26,973 nt of DNA from an uncultured Spirochaetaceae bacterium (GTDB lineage: Bacteria > Spirochaetota > Spirochaetia > Sphaerochaetales > Sphaerochaetaceae): NCBI GenBank assembly GCA_944389985.1, contig CALXON010000105.1:1-26973 (forward strand), in the 5' to 3' direction. The translations under genes and the position numbers were made by a program. The stretch's first letter is position 1. Every line of letters begins with the position of its first letter. Positions 14,965-22,595 of the stretch are shown one piece after another. Below the pieces are notes generated by a model that was given only the letters and a program-made list of their open reading frames with translations, was not told where the DNA came from and searched no databases.

Positions 14965-15594
14965 ATGGGAAACAACATACTTAACAGGAGAATGGGATAT
15001 GTGTTCTGGCCAGGTCTCATTCCGGGACTGATCGCGATAAACATAGTGGCTTTCGGCCTTGCCGCATTTCTCTTTCCCCGTCTTACATACATGCTCTCTC
15101 TTGTTCCGTCACTTGTGCACTACAAGCACTGGTACTGGCAGTTCATCACATATATGTTCATGCATGGAGGTGTATGGCACCTCATGTTCAACATGCTGGC
15201 GCTTTACATGTTCGGAACACCGGTCTCCAGATCGATTGGATCAAATGAGTTCCTGCTCTTCTATCTGCTTATCGGAACATTGTCGGGAATAGCGAGCTAT
15301 TTCTCGTATTTCCTCACAGGTCACAACTACATACTTCTCGGCGCTTCCGGAGCGATATACGGGGTGATGCTTCTTTTCTCCGTATTCTTCCCTTCCGCCG
15401 TGGTACTTGTGTTCGGAGTCATTCCCGTGCGCGCTCCCGTACTCATGCTGATCTACTTCGCAATCGAGTTCCTCGGCTCTGTCACCTCATATGGAGGAAT
15501 CGCCCACATCACACATCTTTTCGGACTGCTCTTCGCCTTACTCTACTGTCTCATAAGGTTCAGGATCAGACCATGGACGGCATGGGGCCTCTGA
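14965..15594 (+). CDS. Rhomboid-family intramembrane serine protease
   Basis: 209 aa from ATG 14965 (AAGGT 7 nt upstream); an upstream in-frame extension to 14908 runs through regulatory sequence. Six TM helices cut by the classical motifs: HGGVWHLMFNML with His72 and Asn76 (oxyanion side), catalytic Ser128 in GASGAIYG (126-133), and the catalytic histidine in AHITHLFG, most likely His184. It cleaves TM helices of other membrane proteins; the substrate is not indicated by context. It stands alone between the sRNA locus and the ankyrin gene, with no evident terminator. Confidence 0.93.
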   Translation: MGNNILNRRMGYVFWPGLIPGLIAINIVAFGLAAFLFPRLTYMLSLVPSLVHYKHWYWQFITYMFMHGGVWHLMFNMLALYMFGTPVSRSIGSNEFLLFYLLIGTLSGIASYFSYFLTGHNYILLGASGAIYGVMLLFSVFFPSAVVLVFGVIPVRAPVLMLIYFAIEFLGSVTSYGGIAHITHLFGLLFALLYCLIRFRIRPWTAWGL

Positions 15595-15666
15595 GCATCA
15601 ATCATCGGAGCCTGATTCGCAAATTTGACCAGTTTCCATAAGAAATGAGGTATTATCTTTTTTGAA

Positions 15667-15699
15667 TTATTGAAATTATATTCAATAAAACCGTATATC
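15667..15699 (+). promoter_or_regulatory. Promoter and perfect palindrome upstream of the ankyrin gene
   Basis: TTATTGAA (15667-15674) and TTCAATAA (15681-15688) form a perfect 8-bp inverted repeat around ATTATA. TTGAAA (15670-15675), 18 bp, TATATC (15694-15699) is a plausible promoter whose -35 lies inside the palindrome, so a protein bound there would block it. Confidence 0.45.
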
Positions 15700-15757
15700 C
15701 TCTTTACATTTTCAGCAAAGGACATGATGATAATGATATATTGGAGGAATATCGGAA

Positions 15758-16270
15758 ATGCCGAAAACATCTGATTCTGCAAACAAGAAGCTTCTCGCTG
15801 CTGCTATCACAGCAACGAAGGCAAGGGATATCAAGGATCTTCTCGACAAGGGAGCTGATATCAACGCACATAATGAGTGGGGCCTCACACCTGTGATGCT
15901 TGCTGCTCAGTACAACCACTCAGTAGCTGTTCTCAATGCACTCATCGCAGCTGGCGCTGACATCCATGAGGCTGAGCCTAAGTACAGATCAAACGCTCTT
16001 CACCTCGCAGCCAACAGCTCGAAGAACCCGAAGGTCATCGAGGCTCTCCTCGCAGCCGGTGCTAACATCGATGCAAGGAACTATCTCGGTGAGACAGCTC
16101 TCATCATGGCTGTGAACAGCAACGATGAGACAAAGATCTCCACACAGCTTATCAAGAGCGGTGCTGACATCAATGCTCGCGACTATCAGGGACACTCTGT
16201 TCTCGACTATGCGAAGGCTGCAAAGAGAACATACCTTGTGAACCTTCTCAAGGAGAACGGCGCTGTATAA
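15758..16270 (+). CDS. Small ankyrin-repeat protein
   Basis: 170 aa, almost entirely ankyrin repeats. Repeats run roughly 10-37, 41-74, 77-108, 110-141 and 143-170, with the turns DKGADINAH, AAGADIH, AAGANIDAR and KSGADINARD. There is no signal peptide or TM helix, so it should be a cytosolic binding scaffold. GGAGGA lies about 9 nt before the ATG. Codon choice is restricted (GCT, CTC, AAC, ATC), and the upstream region is very AT-rich, both suggesting strong expression. It is a single-gene unit with a strong terminator; the partner is unknown. Confidence 0.92.
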   Translation: MPKTSDSANKKLLAAAITATKARDIKDLLDKGADINAHNEWGLTPVMLAAQYNHSVAVLNALIAAGADIHEAEPKYRSNALHLAANSSKNPKVIEALLAAGANIDARNYLGETALIMAVNSNDETKISTQLIKSGADINARDYQGHSVLDYAKAAKRTYLVNLLKENGAV

Positions 16271-16290
16271 CAGATGCCATGCAGTATGTC

Positions 16291-16317
16291 AGGTCAGCCT
16301 TCGTGCTGACCTTTTTT
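16291..16317 (+). terminator. Terminator after the ankyrin gene
   Basis: GGTCAGC (16292-16298) pairs with GCTGACC (16305-16311) around CTTCGT, followed by TTTTTT. Confidence 0.92.
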
Positions 16318-16318
16318 A

Positions 16319-16347
16319 TTGATTTCCCTTTCTCTCTGTTCTATGAT
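16319..16347 (+). promoter_or_regulatory. Promoter of the thiamine operon
   Basis: TTGATT (16319-16324), 17 bp, TATGAT (16342-16347). The predicted start is near 16354, at the first bases of riboswitch helix P1. Confidence 0.65.
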
Positions 16348-16352
16348 TCATT

Positions 16353-16440
16353 CCTGATGCAGGGGAACTCTGATGAGTTGAGAAGGCTAGAACCTGACCC
16401 TTGGAACCTGTTGGTTAAGACCAGCGTAGGGAGCATCGGG
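16353..16440 (+). ncRNA. TPP riboswitch aptamer (thi box)
   Basis: The conserved core is plain: GGGGAACTCTGATGAGTTGAGA, then GAACCTGA, GAACCTG and CCAGCGTAGGGA. I see P1 as CCTGATGC (16353-16360) pairing with GCATCGGG (16433-16440), 8 bp including one U-G. It binds thiamine pyrophosphate and precedes thiD directly. Confidence 0.97.
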
Positions 16441-16468
16441 CAGGGCCCTCCTCCTTACGCTAAGGAGG
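16426..16468 (+). promoter_or_regulatory. Riboswitch expression platform controlling the thiD ribosome site
   Basis: CCTCCTTA (16450-16457) pairs perfectly with TAAGGAGG (16461-16468), hiding the thiD Shine-Dalgarno. The competing pairing is GTAGGGAG (16426-16433, part of the aptamer core) with CTCCTTAC (16451-16458; one G-U). TPP binding locks the aptamer and leaves the ribosome site sequestered, so this should be a translational OFF switch. Confidence 0.8.
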
Positions 16469-16471
16469 AAT

Positions 16472-17266
16472 ATGAGAAAGGCACTTACTATCGCCGGCTC
16501 CGATCCCAGTGGAGGAGCGGGAGTCCAGGCGGATCTCAAGACAATGTCAGCACTCGGAGTTTACGGAATGTCCGTAATAGTCTCCGTCGTTGCGGAGAAC
16601 ACCGCACGGGTGATCTCTGTTGAGGACATCTCTCCCCGTGTGATATCCGATCAGATCGATGCCGTGTTCGAGGATATCTTTCCAGATGCGGTCAAGGTCG
16701 GGATGCTCTCTTCTGAAGAGGTGATGAGGACCGTGGCTGCAAAACTTGCAGAATACAGACCACAGCATATCGTCATCGATCCTGTCATGTATGCGAAGAA
16801 CGGTGCGCCTCTGATGCAGGAGGATGCCATAGACGCGCTCATCTCACTCATCGTTCCGGTTGCGACCGTGCTTACTCCGAATATTCCCGAGGCTGAGAAG
16901 ATCACAGGCATGAAGATCTCCACTATCGATGATATGAAGAAAGCAGGAGAGAAGATCGTATCGATGGGAGCGAAAGCCGCTCTTGTAAAGGGTGGACATT
17001 ACATCGGAGATGCCTCTGATGTGCTCTTCGACGGTTCTGATTTCCATATCTACACCACGAAACGTATAAATACGAAGAACACACATGGTACCGGCTGCAC
17101 GCTCTCAAGTGCCATCGCCTCCAATCTTGCGCTCGGATACCCCCTTCCGGAGAGCATAAAGAGAGCAAAGGATTATGTCACAGGTGCGATTGAGCACGCT
17201 CTCGATATAGGGAAGGGCAACGGTCCGACAAATCATTTCTATGCTTTATGGAGGAATCTTGAATGA
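16472..17266 (+). CDS. thiD: Hydroxymethylpyrimidine (phosphate) kinase
   Basis: 264 aa, ribokinase-like. It phosphorylates HMP and HMP-P to HMP-PP. GSDPSGGAGVQADLKT (9-24) binds the pyrimidine, VIDPVMYAKNG is the central kinase motif, NTHGTGCTLSSAI contains the GTGC anion hole with the catalytic cysteine, and the C-terminal GPTNHFYALW is typical of ThiD. The start is fixed by the AAGGAGG within the riboswitch platform. It is the first gene of the operon and overlaps tenA by 4 bp (ATGA). No thiC accompanies it here, so HMP is probably salvaged. Confidence 0.96.
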   Translation: MRKALTIAGSDPSGGAGVQADLKTMSALGVYGMSVIVSVVAENTARVISVEDISPRVISDQIDAVFEDIFPDAVKVGMLSSEEVMRTVAAKLAEYRPQHIVIDPVMYAKNGAPLMQEDAIDALISLIVPVATVLTPNIPEAEKITGMKISTIDDMKKAGEKIVSMGAKAALVKGGHYIGDASDVLFDGSDFHIYTTKRINTKNTHGTGCTLSSAIASNLALGYPLPESIKRAKDYVTGAIEHALDIGKGNGPTNHFYALWRNLE

Positions 17267-17916
17267 CATACATGGACAGAATAATCGCGGATTCAATGGA
17301 TCTCTGGGATGAGGCGGCTTCATGTCCGTTCCTTGAGAAGATGGGAGATGGGACACTTGATAGGAAACTTTTCTACGAGTACATCGTTCAGGACAGCATA
17401 TACCTGAGGTACTATCTCAAGGCTTTCGCGATGGGAATGTACAAGGCACCGTCGCTGAAGGACATGCAGTTCGTGTACTCAGTTCTCGGATTCGTGAATG
17501 ACAGTGAGAACGCGACGAGGCTTGAGTATCTCCGTGATGACGGAAAGACAGATGATGATGTCGAGACAGCTCCTATGAAGATCGCATGCAGAAGCTACAC
17601 ATCATTCCTGATGAAATCATCTGAGAGTGAGGACTATGCAGGTATCCTCATGGCAGTCATACCGTGCATGCTTGGCTATGAATATGTGTTCAGGAAGACA
17701 AGGGAGAGACATCCTGAGGTCATGGACGGGTACTTCGCACCTCTTGTGAGTGATTACACAAGCGATGGCTATGCGGAGAGCTGCAGGATCTGGACAGACT
17801 ACTGCAACAGGTTCATCAACGAGGAGAATTTCGGAAGGATGGCGGCACTCTTCCGTGAGGCAAGCCGTCAGGAGCTCATATTCTGGCAGATGGCGGGAGG
17901 TGATGACCATGAGTGA
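17263..17916 (+). CDS. tenA: TenA aminopyrimidine aminohydrolase / thiaminase II
   Basis: 217 aa, all-helical haem-oxygenase-like fold. TenA hydrolyses aminomethyl-HMP from degraded thiamine to HMP, feeding ThiD. Active-site residues known from B. subtilis TenA are found at the same numbers: Asp44, Tyr47, Tyr112, Cys135 (VIPCMLGYEY) and Tyr139, plus a C-terminal glutamate at 204 (SRQELIFW). It is therefore the cysteine-bearing TenA_C class. It overlaps thiD and thiM, supporting the salvage reading of the operon. Confidence 0.95.
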   Translation: MTYMDRIIADSMDLWDEAASCPFLEKMGDGTLDRKLFYEYIVQDSIYLRYYLKAFAMGMYKAPSLKDMQFVYSVLGFVNDSENATRLEYLRDDGKTDDDVETAPMKIACRSYTSFLMKSSESEDYAGILMAVIPCMLGYEYVFRKTRERHPEVMDGYFAPLVSDYTSDGYAESCRIWTDYCNRFINEENFGRMAALFREASRQELIFWQMAGGDDHE

Positions 17917-18709
17917 TTCAATCGCACTTCTGAGAGAGAAATGTCCTCTTGTGCACTGCATCACAAACTATGTGACAGTGAATGATGTCGCAAACGCGAT
18001 ACTTGCCATCGGCGGTTCTCCGATCATGGCTGATGATATCGCTGAAGCCGGTGATATCACTGCGATAAGCAATGCTCTGGTGATAAATATAGGGACACTC
18101 AATGCGCGTACGGTCGAATCGATGATCGCTGCGGGAAAGAGGGCGAATGAGAAAAACATCCCTGTCGTTCTGGACCCTGTAGGAGCCGGAGCATCCTCCC
18201 TGAGATCTGAGACCGTGGACAGACTTGTGAAAGAGGTGAAGTTCACGATAATCCGTGGAAATCTCTCCGAGGTCTCATACATTGCCGGTCTTGATGCAGT
18301 CACCCGTGGTGTTGATTCAGGAATGGCTGAGGGAGACGCCGATGTTGTCTCGGTCGCGAAGAAGGTCTCATCAATGACGGGAGCTGTTGCCGTCATAACA
18401 GGGCGTATCGACACCATTGCGTATGGCAGTCGTCTTGCCACCGTATCTTCAGGAACTGCAGCTATGTCCAGGATCACAGGAACAGGATGCATGCTCTCCG
18501 GAATCACAGGTGCTTTCGCCGGTGCATACTTCGATCCGTTTGTGGCGGCTGTCTCTGCAGTGGCTTCAATGGGAGCAAGCGGGGTGAGAGCGTATGAGAG
18601 GACAAAGGAGAAGGGTACCGGAAGCTTCCATATCGCGATCATAGATGAGCTCAGCCGCATGACCGATGAGATCCTTTCCGCAGAGGGAGGCATTGAGTAT
18701 GTCTCCTGA
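17909..18709 (+). CDS. thiM: Hydroxyethylthiazole kinase
   Basis: 266 aa from ATG 17909 (GGAGG 8 nt upstream inside tenA); ATG 17903 is too close to that site. It phosphorylates the thiazole alcohol to THZ-P. CITNYVTVNDVANA and GGSPIMADD at the N-terminus, LDPVGAGASSLR in the middle and RITGTGCMLSG with the GTGC motif are hallmark ThiM segments. It overlaps tenA by 8 bp and thiE by 11 bp. It supplies the thiazole half by salvage; no thiG/thiH lies nearby. Confidence 0.96.
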   Translation: MSDSIALLREKCPLVHCITNYVTVNDVANAILAIGGSPIMADDIAEAGDITAISNALVINIGTLNARTVESMIAAGKRANEKNIPVVLDPVGAGASSLRSETVDRLVKEVKFTIIRGNLSEVSYIAGLDAVTRGVDSGMAEGDADVVSVAKKVSSMTGAVAVITGRIDTIAYGSRLATVSSGTAAMSRITGTGCMLSGITGAFAGAYFDPFVAAVSAVASMGASGVRAYERTKEKGTGSFHIAIIDELSRMTDEILSAEGGIEYVS

Positions 18710-19319
18710 TTATACCCTCTATGTATGTACTGACAGGGATCTCATGATATCGGCAACTGTAGCAGAGTCTGTCGAGAAGGCGATTCTCGGAGGAGCCGGA
18801 GTCATACAGCTCAGGGAGAAGGAGGTCCCCGGACGTGTCTTCTATGAGACAGCTCTTGAGGTGAAGGCCGTGACATCACGCTATGGCGTTCCTCTCATCA
18901 TCAATGACCGTGTGGACATTGCCATGGCAGTAGGAGCAGAGGGTGTTCATGTAGGTCAGGAGGACATGCCATGTACAGCAGTCAGGAAACTTGTCGGAAA
19001 GGACTGTCTTATCGGAGTCTCTGCCTCGAGTGTCGCTGAGGCAGTCCAGGCTGAGAAGGACGGTGCCGATTACCTCGGGGTAGGGGCAATGAATCCCACT
19101 GCCACGAAGACCGATGCCGGTATCGTGACGATCGATGAACTGAAGGCGATACGCAGCGCTGTCTCCATCCCCATAGTCATAATAGGTGGTATCAACAGAA
19201 AGACAATACCTCTGTATAAGGGGCTCGGAATCGACGGAATAGCTGTCGTATCTGCCGTTGTCGCGGCTCCTGATGTCACAGAGGCCGCAAAGGAGCTCAG
19301 GAAAGAGTGGCTGTCATAA
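18699..19319 (+). CDS. thiE: Thiamine-phosphate synthase
   Basis: 206 aa TIM barrel. It couples HMP-PP with THZ-P to thiamine monophosphate. QLREKE near 38-43, INDRVDIAMAVGAEGVHVGQEDMP (pyrophosphate/Mg site) and GVGAMNPTATKTDAG followed by GGI near 164-168 are all present. The ATG 18699 has AGGGAGG 8 nt upstream; the frame is open back to 18666 within thiM. It overlaps thiM by 11 bp and the HAD gene by 13 bp. Confidence 0.96.
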   Translation: MSPDYTLYVCTDRDLMISATVAESVEKAILGGAGVIQLREKEVPGRVFYETALEVKAVTSRYGVPLIINDRVDIAMAVGAEGVHVGQEDMPCTAVRKLVGKDCLIGVSASSVAEAVQAEKDGADYLGVGAMNPTATKTDAGIVTIDELKAIRSAVSIPIVIIGGINRKTIPLYKGLGIDGIAVVSAVVAAPDVTEAAKELRKEWLS

Positions 19320-19975
19320 AGGGTGCTGTTTTCGATCTTGATGGTACGCTTCTGGACTCGATGGGAGTGTGGGAGGATGTCGACAGGGCATTCTTCCGCC
19401 TCCATGGTCTTGAGATGCCTGATGACTATATCGCGAAACTCAATACGATGAGCTTCTCAGAGTGTGCCGCGTACACGAAGCGGATCACAGGCTTGTCCCT
19501 CTCCGAATCTGAGATCCTGGAGGAGTGGCATCAGCTTTCCCTGAAGGCATATGCGGAGGATGTGAGGCTCAAGCCCGGAGCCGCAGAGCTTCTGGAAGCA
19601 TTTGCACAGAGAGACATACCTATGGCAGTTGCGACAGACCTCGCTGATGAGCTGATGTTTCCTGCTCTGCAGAACAACGGGATACTCAGCTTTTTCAGCA
19701 CGTTCTCGACAACGGTGAATGCAGAACGTAACAAACGGTGGCCCGATGTGTACATGAAAGCCGCAGAAGGAATCGGAAGAGAAGCATCCTCATGCATTGT
19801 CTTTGAGGACATCCTGCAGGGAATAATCACTGCGAAGAATGCAGGGTTCATCACTGCGGCAGTCGCTGACAGTTCATCTGAAAGCTCATGGCCTGAGATG
19901 AGAGCCGCCGCAGATCTCTTTCTGGAATCCCTCTCTTCCTTTCCTCTCTCACTTCTTGGCGGCAGCGACCTTTGA
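19307..19975 (+). CDS. HAD-family phosphatase of the thiamine operon
   Basis: 222 aa from a GTG start inside the end of thiE (AGGAAAG just upstream). Motif I is DLDGT (10-14), motif II the Thr in VATD, motif III the Lys in RNKRWPD, and motif IV VFEDILQG; an alpha-helical cap (about 17-85) makes it beta-phosphoglucomutase/phosphatase-like. Its 13-bp overlap with thiE suggests thiamine monophosphate as substrate. HAD-type TMP phosphatases are known from Bacteroides and plants, where thiamine must be freed before thiamine pyrophosphokinase acts. Specificity is inferred from context only. It converges on the DUF2188 gene with a 27-bp overlap. Confidence 0.85.
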   Translation: MAVIKGAVFDLDGTLLDSMGVWEDVDRAFFRLHGLEMPDDYIAKLNTMSFSECAAYTKRITGLSLSESEILEEWHQLSLKAYAEDVRLKPGAAELLEAFAQRDIPMAVATDLADELMFPALQNNGILSFFSTFSTTVNAERNKRWPDVYMKAAEGIGREASSCIVFEDILQGIITAKNAGFITAAVADSSSESSWPEMRAAADLFLESLSSFPLSLLGGSDL

Positions 19976-20242
19976 GTTCGCCCTGATCTTTCCGGTCTTG
20001 CTCTGGATGACTATTGATCCGGGAAGTCCTGAGTTCTTGATATGCGTTCTGGCAGCATCCACAGCCTCTTTCTGTGTCCTGTAGTACTTCGTCACGCGCA
20101 CATTGTCCCTTTCCTTCTCGAACCATCCCTTCTCAGGATCCATGAATATATAGCGGACCTGCTTCACCTTCGCTTTCTTGTCGGTACTTTTGACATCGAC
20201 CTCGATGGTCGTTCCTTCTTCAAGAATCTTCTCCTCTGCCAT
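19949..20242 (-). CDS. DUF2188 domain protein
   Basis: 97 aa, cytosolic, basic and Lys-rich. GWFEKERDNVRVTKYYRTQKEAVDAARTH spread over about 39-68 and GSIVIQSKTGKI near 75-86 match the DUF2188 pattern (W...T..EA...A...a......elviH...Gki). Function is unknown for the family. AAGGAGG lies 5 nt before the ATG. The 3' end overlaps the HAD gene convergently. Its AAAAAGGAGG ribosome site is a perfect 10-nt complement of the first anti-SD stretch of the candidate sRNA at 14555-14803. Confidence 0.75.
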   Translation of the reverse strand: MAEEKILEEGTTIEVDVKSTDKKAKVKQVRYIFMDPEKGWFEKERDNVRVTKYYRTQKEAVDAARTHIKNSGLPGSIVIQSKTGKIRANSKVAAAKK

Positions 20243-20281
20243 TGAATCCTCCTTTTTCTATGATTCTACCATGGTTCAGGA

Positions 20282-20308
20282 AGTTCCATGACATCATAAT
20301 ATGGAACT
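20282..20308. promoter_or_regulatory. Inverted repeat between DUF2188 and yajC
   Basis: AGTTCCAT (20282-20289) and ATGGAACT (20301-20308) form a perfect 8-bp dyad around an AT-rich centre containing CATAAT. It lies in the divergent region 40 bp from the DUF2188 start and 79 bp from yajC, so it could regulate either. Confidence 0.4.
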
Positions 20309-20387
20309 CTTAGTATCCAGCCTTGCCTCTATTCCCTGAAAATGCTAATTTTTGTCTATCAGAACAAAATGACAGAGGTTTCTTCAG

Positions 20388-20789
20388 ATGAATAGCAGTG
20401 GTTCAATGATGACAACAATTATCACATTCGTACTTATCATACTTATCTTCTATTTCCTTATGGTAAGACCGCAGAAGAAGAGGGATAAGGAAGCAAAGGC
20501 GATGCTTGCCGCCATGAAGAAGGGAGACAAGGTTGTCACCATCGGAGGTATTCACGGTACTGTCGTCATGGTCAAGGATCAGACTGTGGTCGTGAAGGTT
20601 GATGATTCGGCTCGCATAGAGTTCACGAAGAGCGCTATCTCTACAGTCACTCCCAAGGATTCCGGAAGACCGGCTCCTAAGAAGGAGAAGGCTGAGGAGA
20701 ACAAGGCTGTTGAGAACAAGGCCGCTGGAGAGATCACTCCGGAGACATCAGCCCAGGCAGCTCCTTCAGAAGAGAAAGAGGATAAATAA
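20388..20789 (+). CDS. yajC: Preprotein translocase accessory subunit YajC
   Basis: 133 aa. Single N-terminal TM helix (about 6-24, IITFVLIILIFYFLMV) followed by the YajC signature RPQKKRDKEAKAM and KKGDKVVTIGGIHGTV. The acidic, Ala/Glu-rich tail after about 90 is low complexity. YajC associates with SecDF in the inner membrane. It is the first gene of the yajC-secD-secF cluster; two hairpins separate it from secD. Confidence 0.95.
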   Translation: MNSSGSMMTTIITFVLIILIFYFLMVRPQKKRDKEAKAMLAAMKKGDKVVTIGGIHGTVVMVKDQTVVVKVDDSARIEFTKSAISTVTPKDSGRPAPKKEKAEENKAVENKAAGEITPETSAQAAPSEEKEDK

Positions 20790-20794
20790 CATAC

Positions 20795-20855
20795 GGTTAT
20801 CCTGTTGTGATAACCAGCATCAGATGGAGGAAAGGGGAATCCTTGTGATTCCCTG
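20795..20855 (+). promoter_or_regulatory. Tandem hairpins between yajC and secD
   Basis: Hairpin 1: GGTTATC (20795-20801) with GATAACC (20809-20815), loop CTGTTGT. Hairpin 2: GGGGAATC (20834-20841) with GATTCCCT (20847-20854), loop CTTGT, then GATTTTGTTT and the secD ATG. The only strong Shine-Dalgarno (GGAGG, 20826-20830) lies before hairpin 2, 34 nt from the ATG; folding of hairpin 2 would bring it to about 13 nt. Hairpin 2 with its U-rich tail could also be a weak terminator. Confidence 0.55.
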
Positions 20856-20864
20856 ATTTTGTTT

Positions 20865-22595
20865 ATGAAGAAGACCGGACGTGTCCTGCTGGTCCTCCTT
20901 GCGCTTATGGTCTGCGGAATGCTTCTCTATCCTACGGTGAAGTGGTACTGTTTCGTTCCCCAGAGCGTCAAGGATCTTGCAGCGGGAAGTAATGAGGATA
21001 TAAGGGACTGGGCGAGAGGTCAGGCTGCCCGTGAGACAGCAGCCCTCGGCGGCCTGTTAAGGTCAGACAGCCATCAGGCAGTGCCAGATGAGTACAGCTA
21101 TCTCATAAAAGTCGCAGAGAAGGCCAGAAAGGACAATGGAATGGACAAGCCGTCCTCCTGGAATGTCTATGAGCTTCTCTCATCATTCAGGAGCGAGACA
21201 GATCTGTTCGTGGCGGTTGAGAGCCATTACCGCAATGAACTGCTGGAGGCGAAGAGGCTGTCAGGAAATGTCCTGCAGCTCGGACTTGATCTCCGCGGAG
21301 GTATGTCAGTAGTCCTTGAAGCCGATACGGAAAGCTATGCAGAGATCCATGGCAGCGAGCCGTCAGAGAGCGAGCTTGCAGAGCTCATCGCCGGTGATAT
21401 CGAGATACTCACATCCCGTATTGACCAGTTCGGAGTCACCGAGCCTGATATCAGACAGCAGGGATCTGATCAGATAATCATAGAGGTTCCGGGAGAGGTC
21501 GATCCGGAGCGTGTCGATTCCTTCCTGATGTCACGCGGTTCTCTCACATTCCATCTCGTCGATGAAGAGCTTACCGCAAGAGTGAACAGGGACTATATGC
21601 AGAACAGGACGGCTGCTTTCAGACCGGACGGTTCGATCATCGTTCCGTCATACATTCCTGAAGGCCGTGAGGTGCTCGGCTACTACACAGAGGATGAGTA
21701 TGGAATCGATGAGCTGAGGGAGTTCGTGGTCATATACTCCGATGTGGCGCTCGACGGAACCCATCTGGAATCAGCCAAGATGGAGAGAAACCCGCAGAAC
21801 AACCAGCCTGTCGTCAATTTCAGACTTGATTCCGAGGGCGGAGAGATCTTCTATGCCCTGACCTCACGCAATGTGGGGCACCAGCTTTCAGTCGTCATGG
21901 ACGGCAAGGTGAAGAGCGTCGCGACCATCAACAGCGCGATAAGCCAGGATGTGCAGCTCTCAGGCTCATTCACGGAGAACGAGGCGAGATCACTTGCTGT
22001 CTCCCTCCGTACGGCATCCCTTCCGATAGACCTCACTGTCGTGTCGGAGCAGGGTGTCGGCGCATCTCTGGGGTCCGATGCCGTGAGTGTCGCTCTCAAA
22101 GCAATCCTCCTCGGATTCTTCCTGGTTGTCGGCTTCATGTTCGTATACTACGGACCTGCAGGCATAATCGCGGACATCGCGCTCCTGATGAACTTCTACA
22201 TGATGATCGCAGTGCTCTCCGCACTCCATTTCACGCTCACGCTGGCGTCTGTCGCAGGTCTTGTGCTCACGCTCGGCATGGCCATCGATGCGAACGTCAT
22301 CATCTATGAGAGGATGAAGGAGGAGCTGAGAATGGGCAAGAATCCATATGATACGGTGCAGCTCGGATTCGGAAGGGCCTTCTGGACGATCATGGACTCA
22401 AACGTCACCACGATAATTGCGGCTGTGGTCCTCTCAGTATTCGGTTCCAGTACGGTGAAGGGTTTTGCCAACACTCTTGCTGTGGGTATCATCTGCTCAC
22501 TCTTCACATCGCTCTTCGTATCCCATCTGCTCTTTGACTTCTTCGTTAAGGAAGATAGCTGGAAGGGAGTAAGACTCTCATGGAGAAAAAGATGA
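20865..22595 (+). CDS. secD: Protein translocase subunit SecD
   Basis: 576 aa from ATG 20865 (a TTG at 20859 is possible). It uses the proton motive force with SecF to pull exported proteins from SecYEG. TM1 (about 4-22) is followed by some 115 residues before LGLDLRGG (139-146), a longer spacer than in E. coli. The P1 head continues with DIEILTSRIDQFGVTEPDI and QIIIEVPG. SLRTASLPIDLTVVSEQGVGASLG leads into five TM helices, with the proton-relay Asp in GMAIDANVIIYER present. Its 3' end overlaps secF. No standard ribosome site is adjacent to the start. Confidence 0.96.
   Translation: MKKTGRVLLVLLALMVCGMLLYPTVKWYCFVPQSVKDLAAGSNEDIRDWARGQAARETAALGGLLRSDSHQAVPDEYSYLIKVAEKARKDNGMDKPSSWNVYELLSSFRSETDLFVAVESHYRNELLEAKRLSGNVLQLGLDLRGGMSVVLEADTESYAEIHGSEPSESELAELIAGDIEILTSRIDQFGVTEPDIRQQGSDQIIIEVPGEVDPERVDSFLMSRGSLTFHLVDEELTARVNRDYMQNRTAAFRPDGSIIVPSYIPEGREVLGYYTEDEYGIDELREFVVIYSDVALDGTHLESAKMERNPQNNQPVVNFRLDSEGGEIFYALTSRNVGHQLSVVMDGKVKSVATINSAISQDVQLSGSFTENEARSLAVSLRTASLPIDLTVVSEQGVGASLGSDAVSVALKAILLGFFLVVGFMFVYYGPAGIIADIALLMNFYMMIAVLSALHFTLTLASVAGLVLTLGMAIDANVIIYERMKEELRMGKNPYDTVQLGFGRAFWTIMDSNVTTIIAAVVLSVFGSSTVKGFANTLAVGIICSLFTSLFVSHLLFDFFVKEDSWKGVRLSWRKR

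Noticed and set aside
17968..18693. 241-codon ORF on the minus strand
   Set aside because: It is antisense to thiM, and its Ser/Ala/Pro-rich composition is typical of shadow frames.
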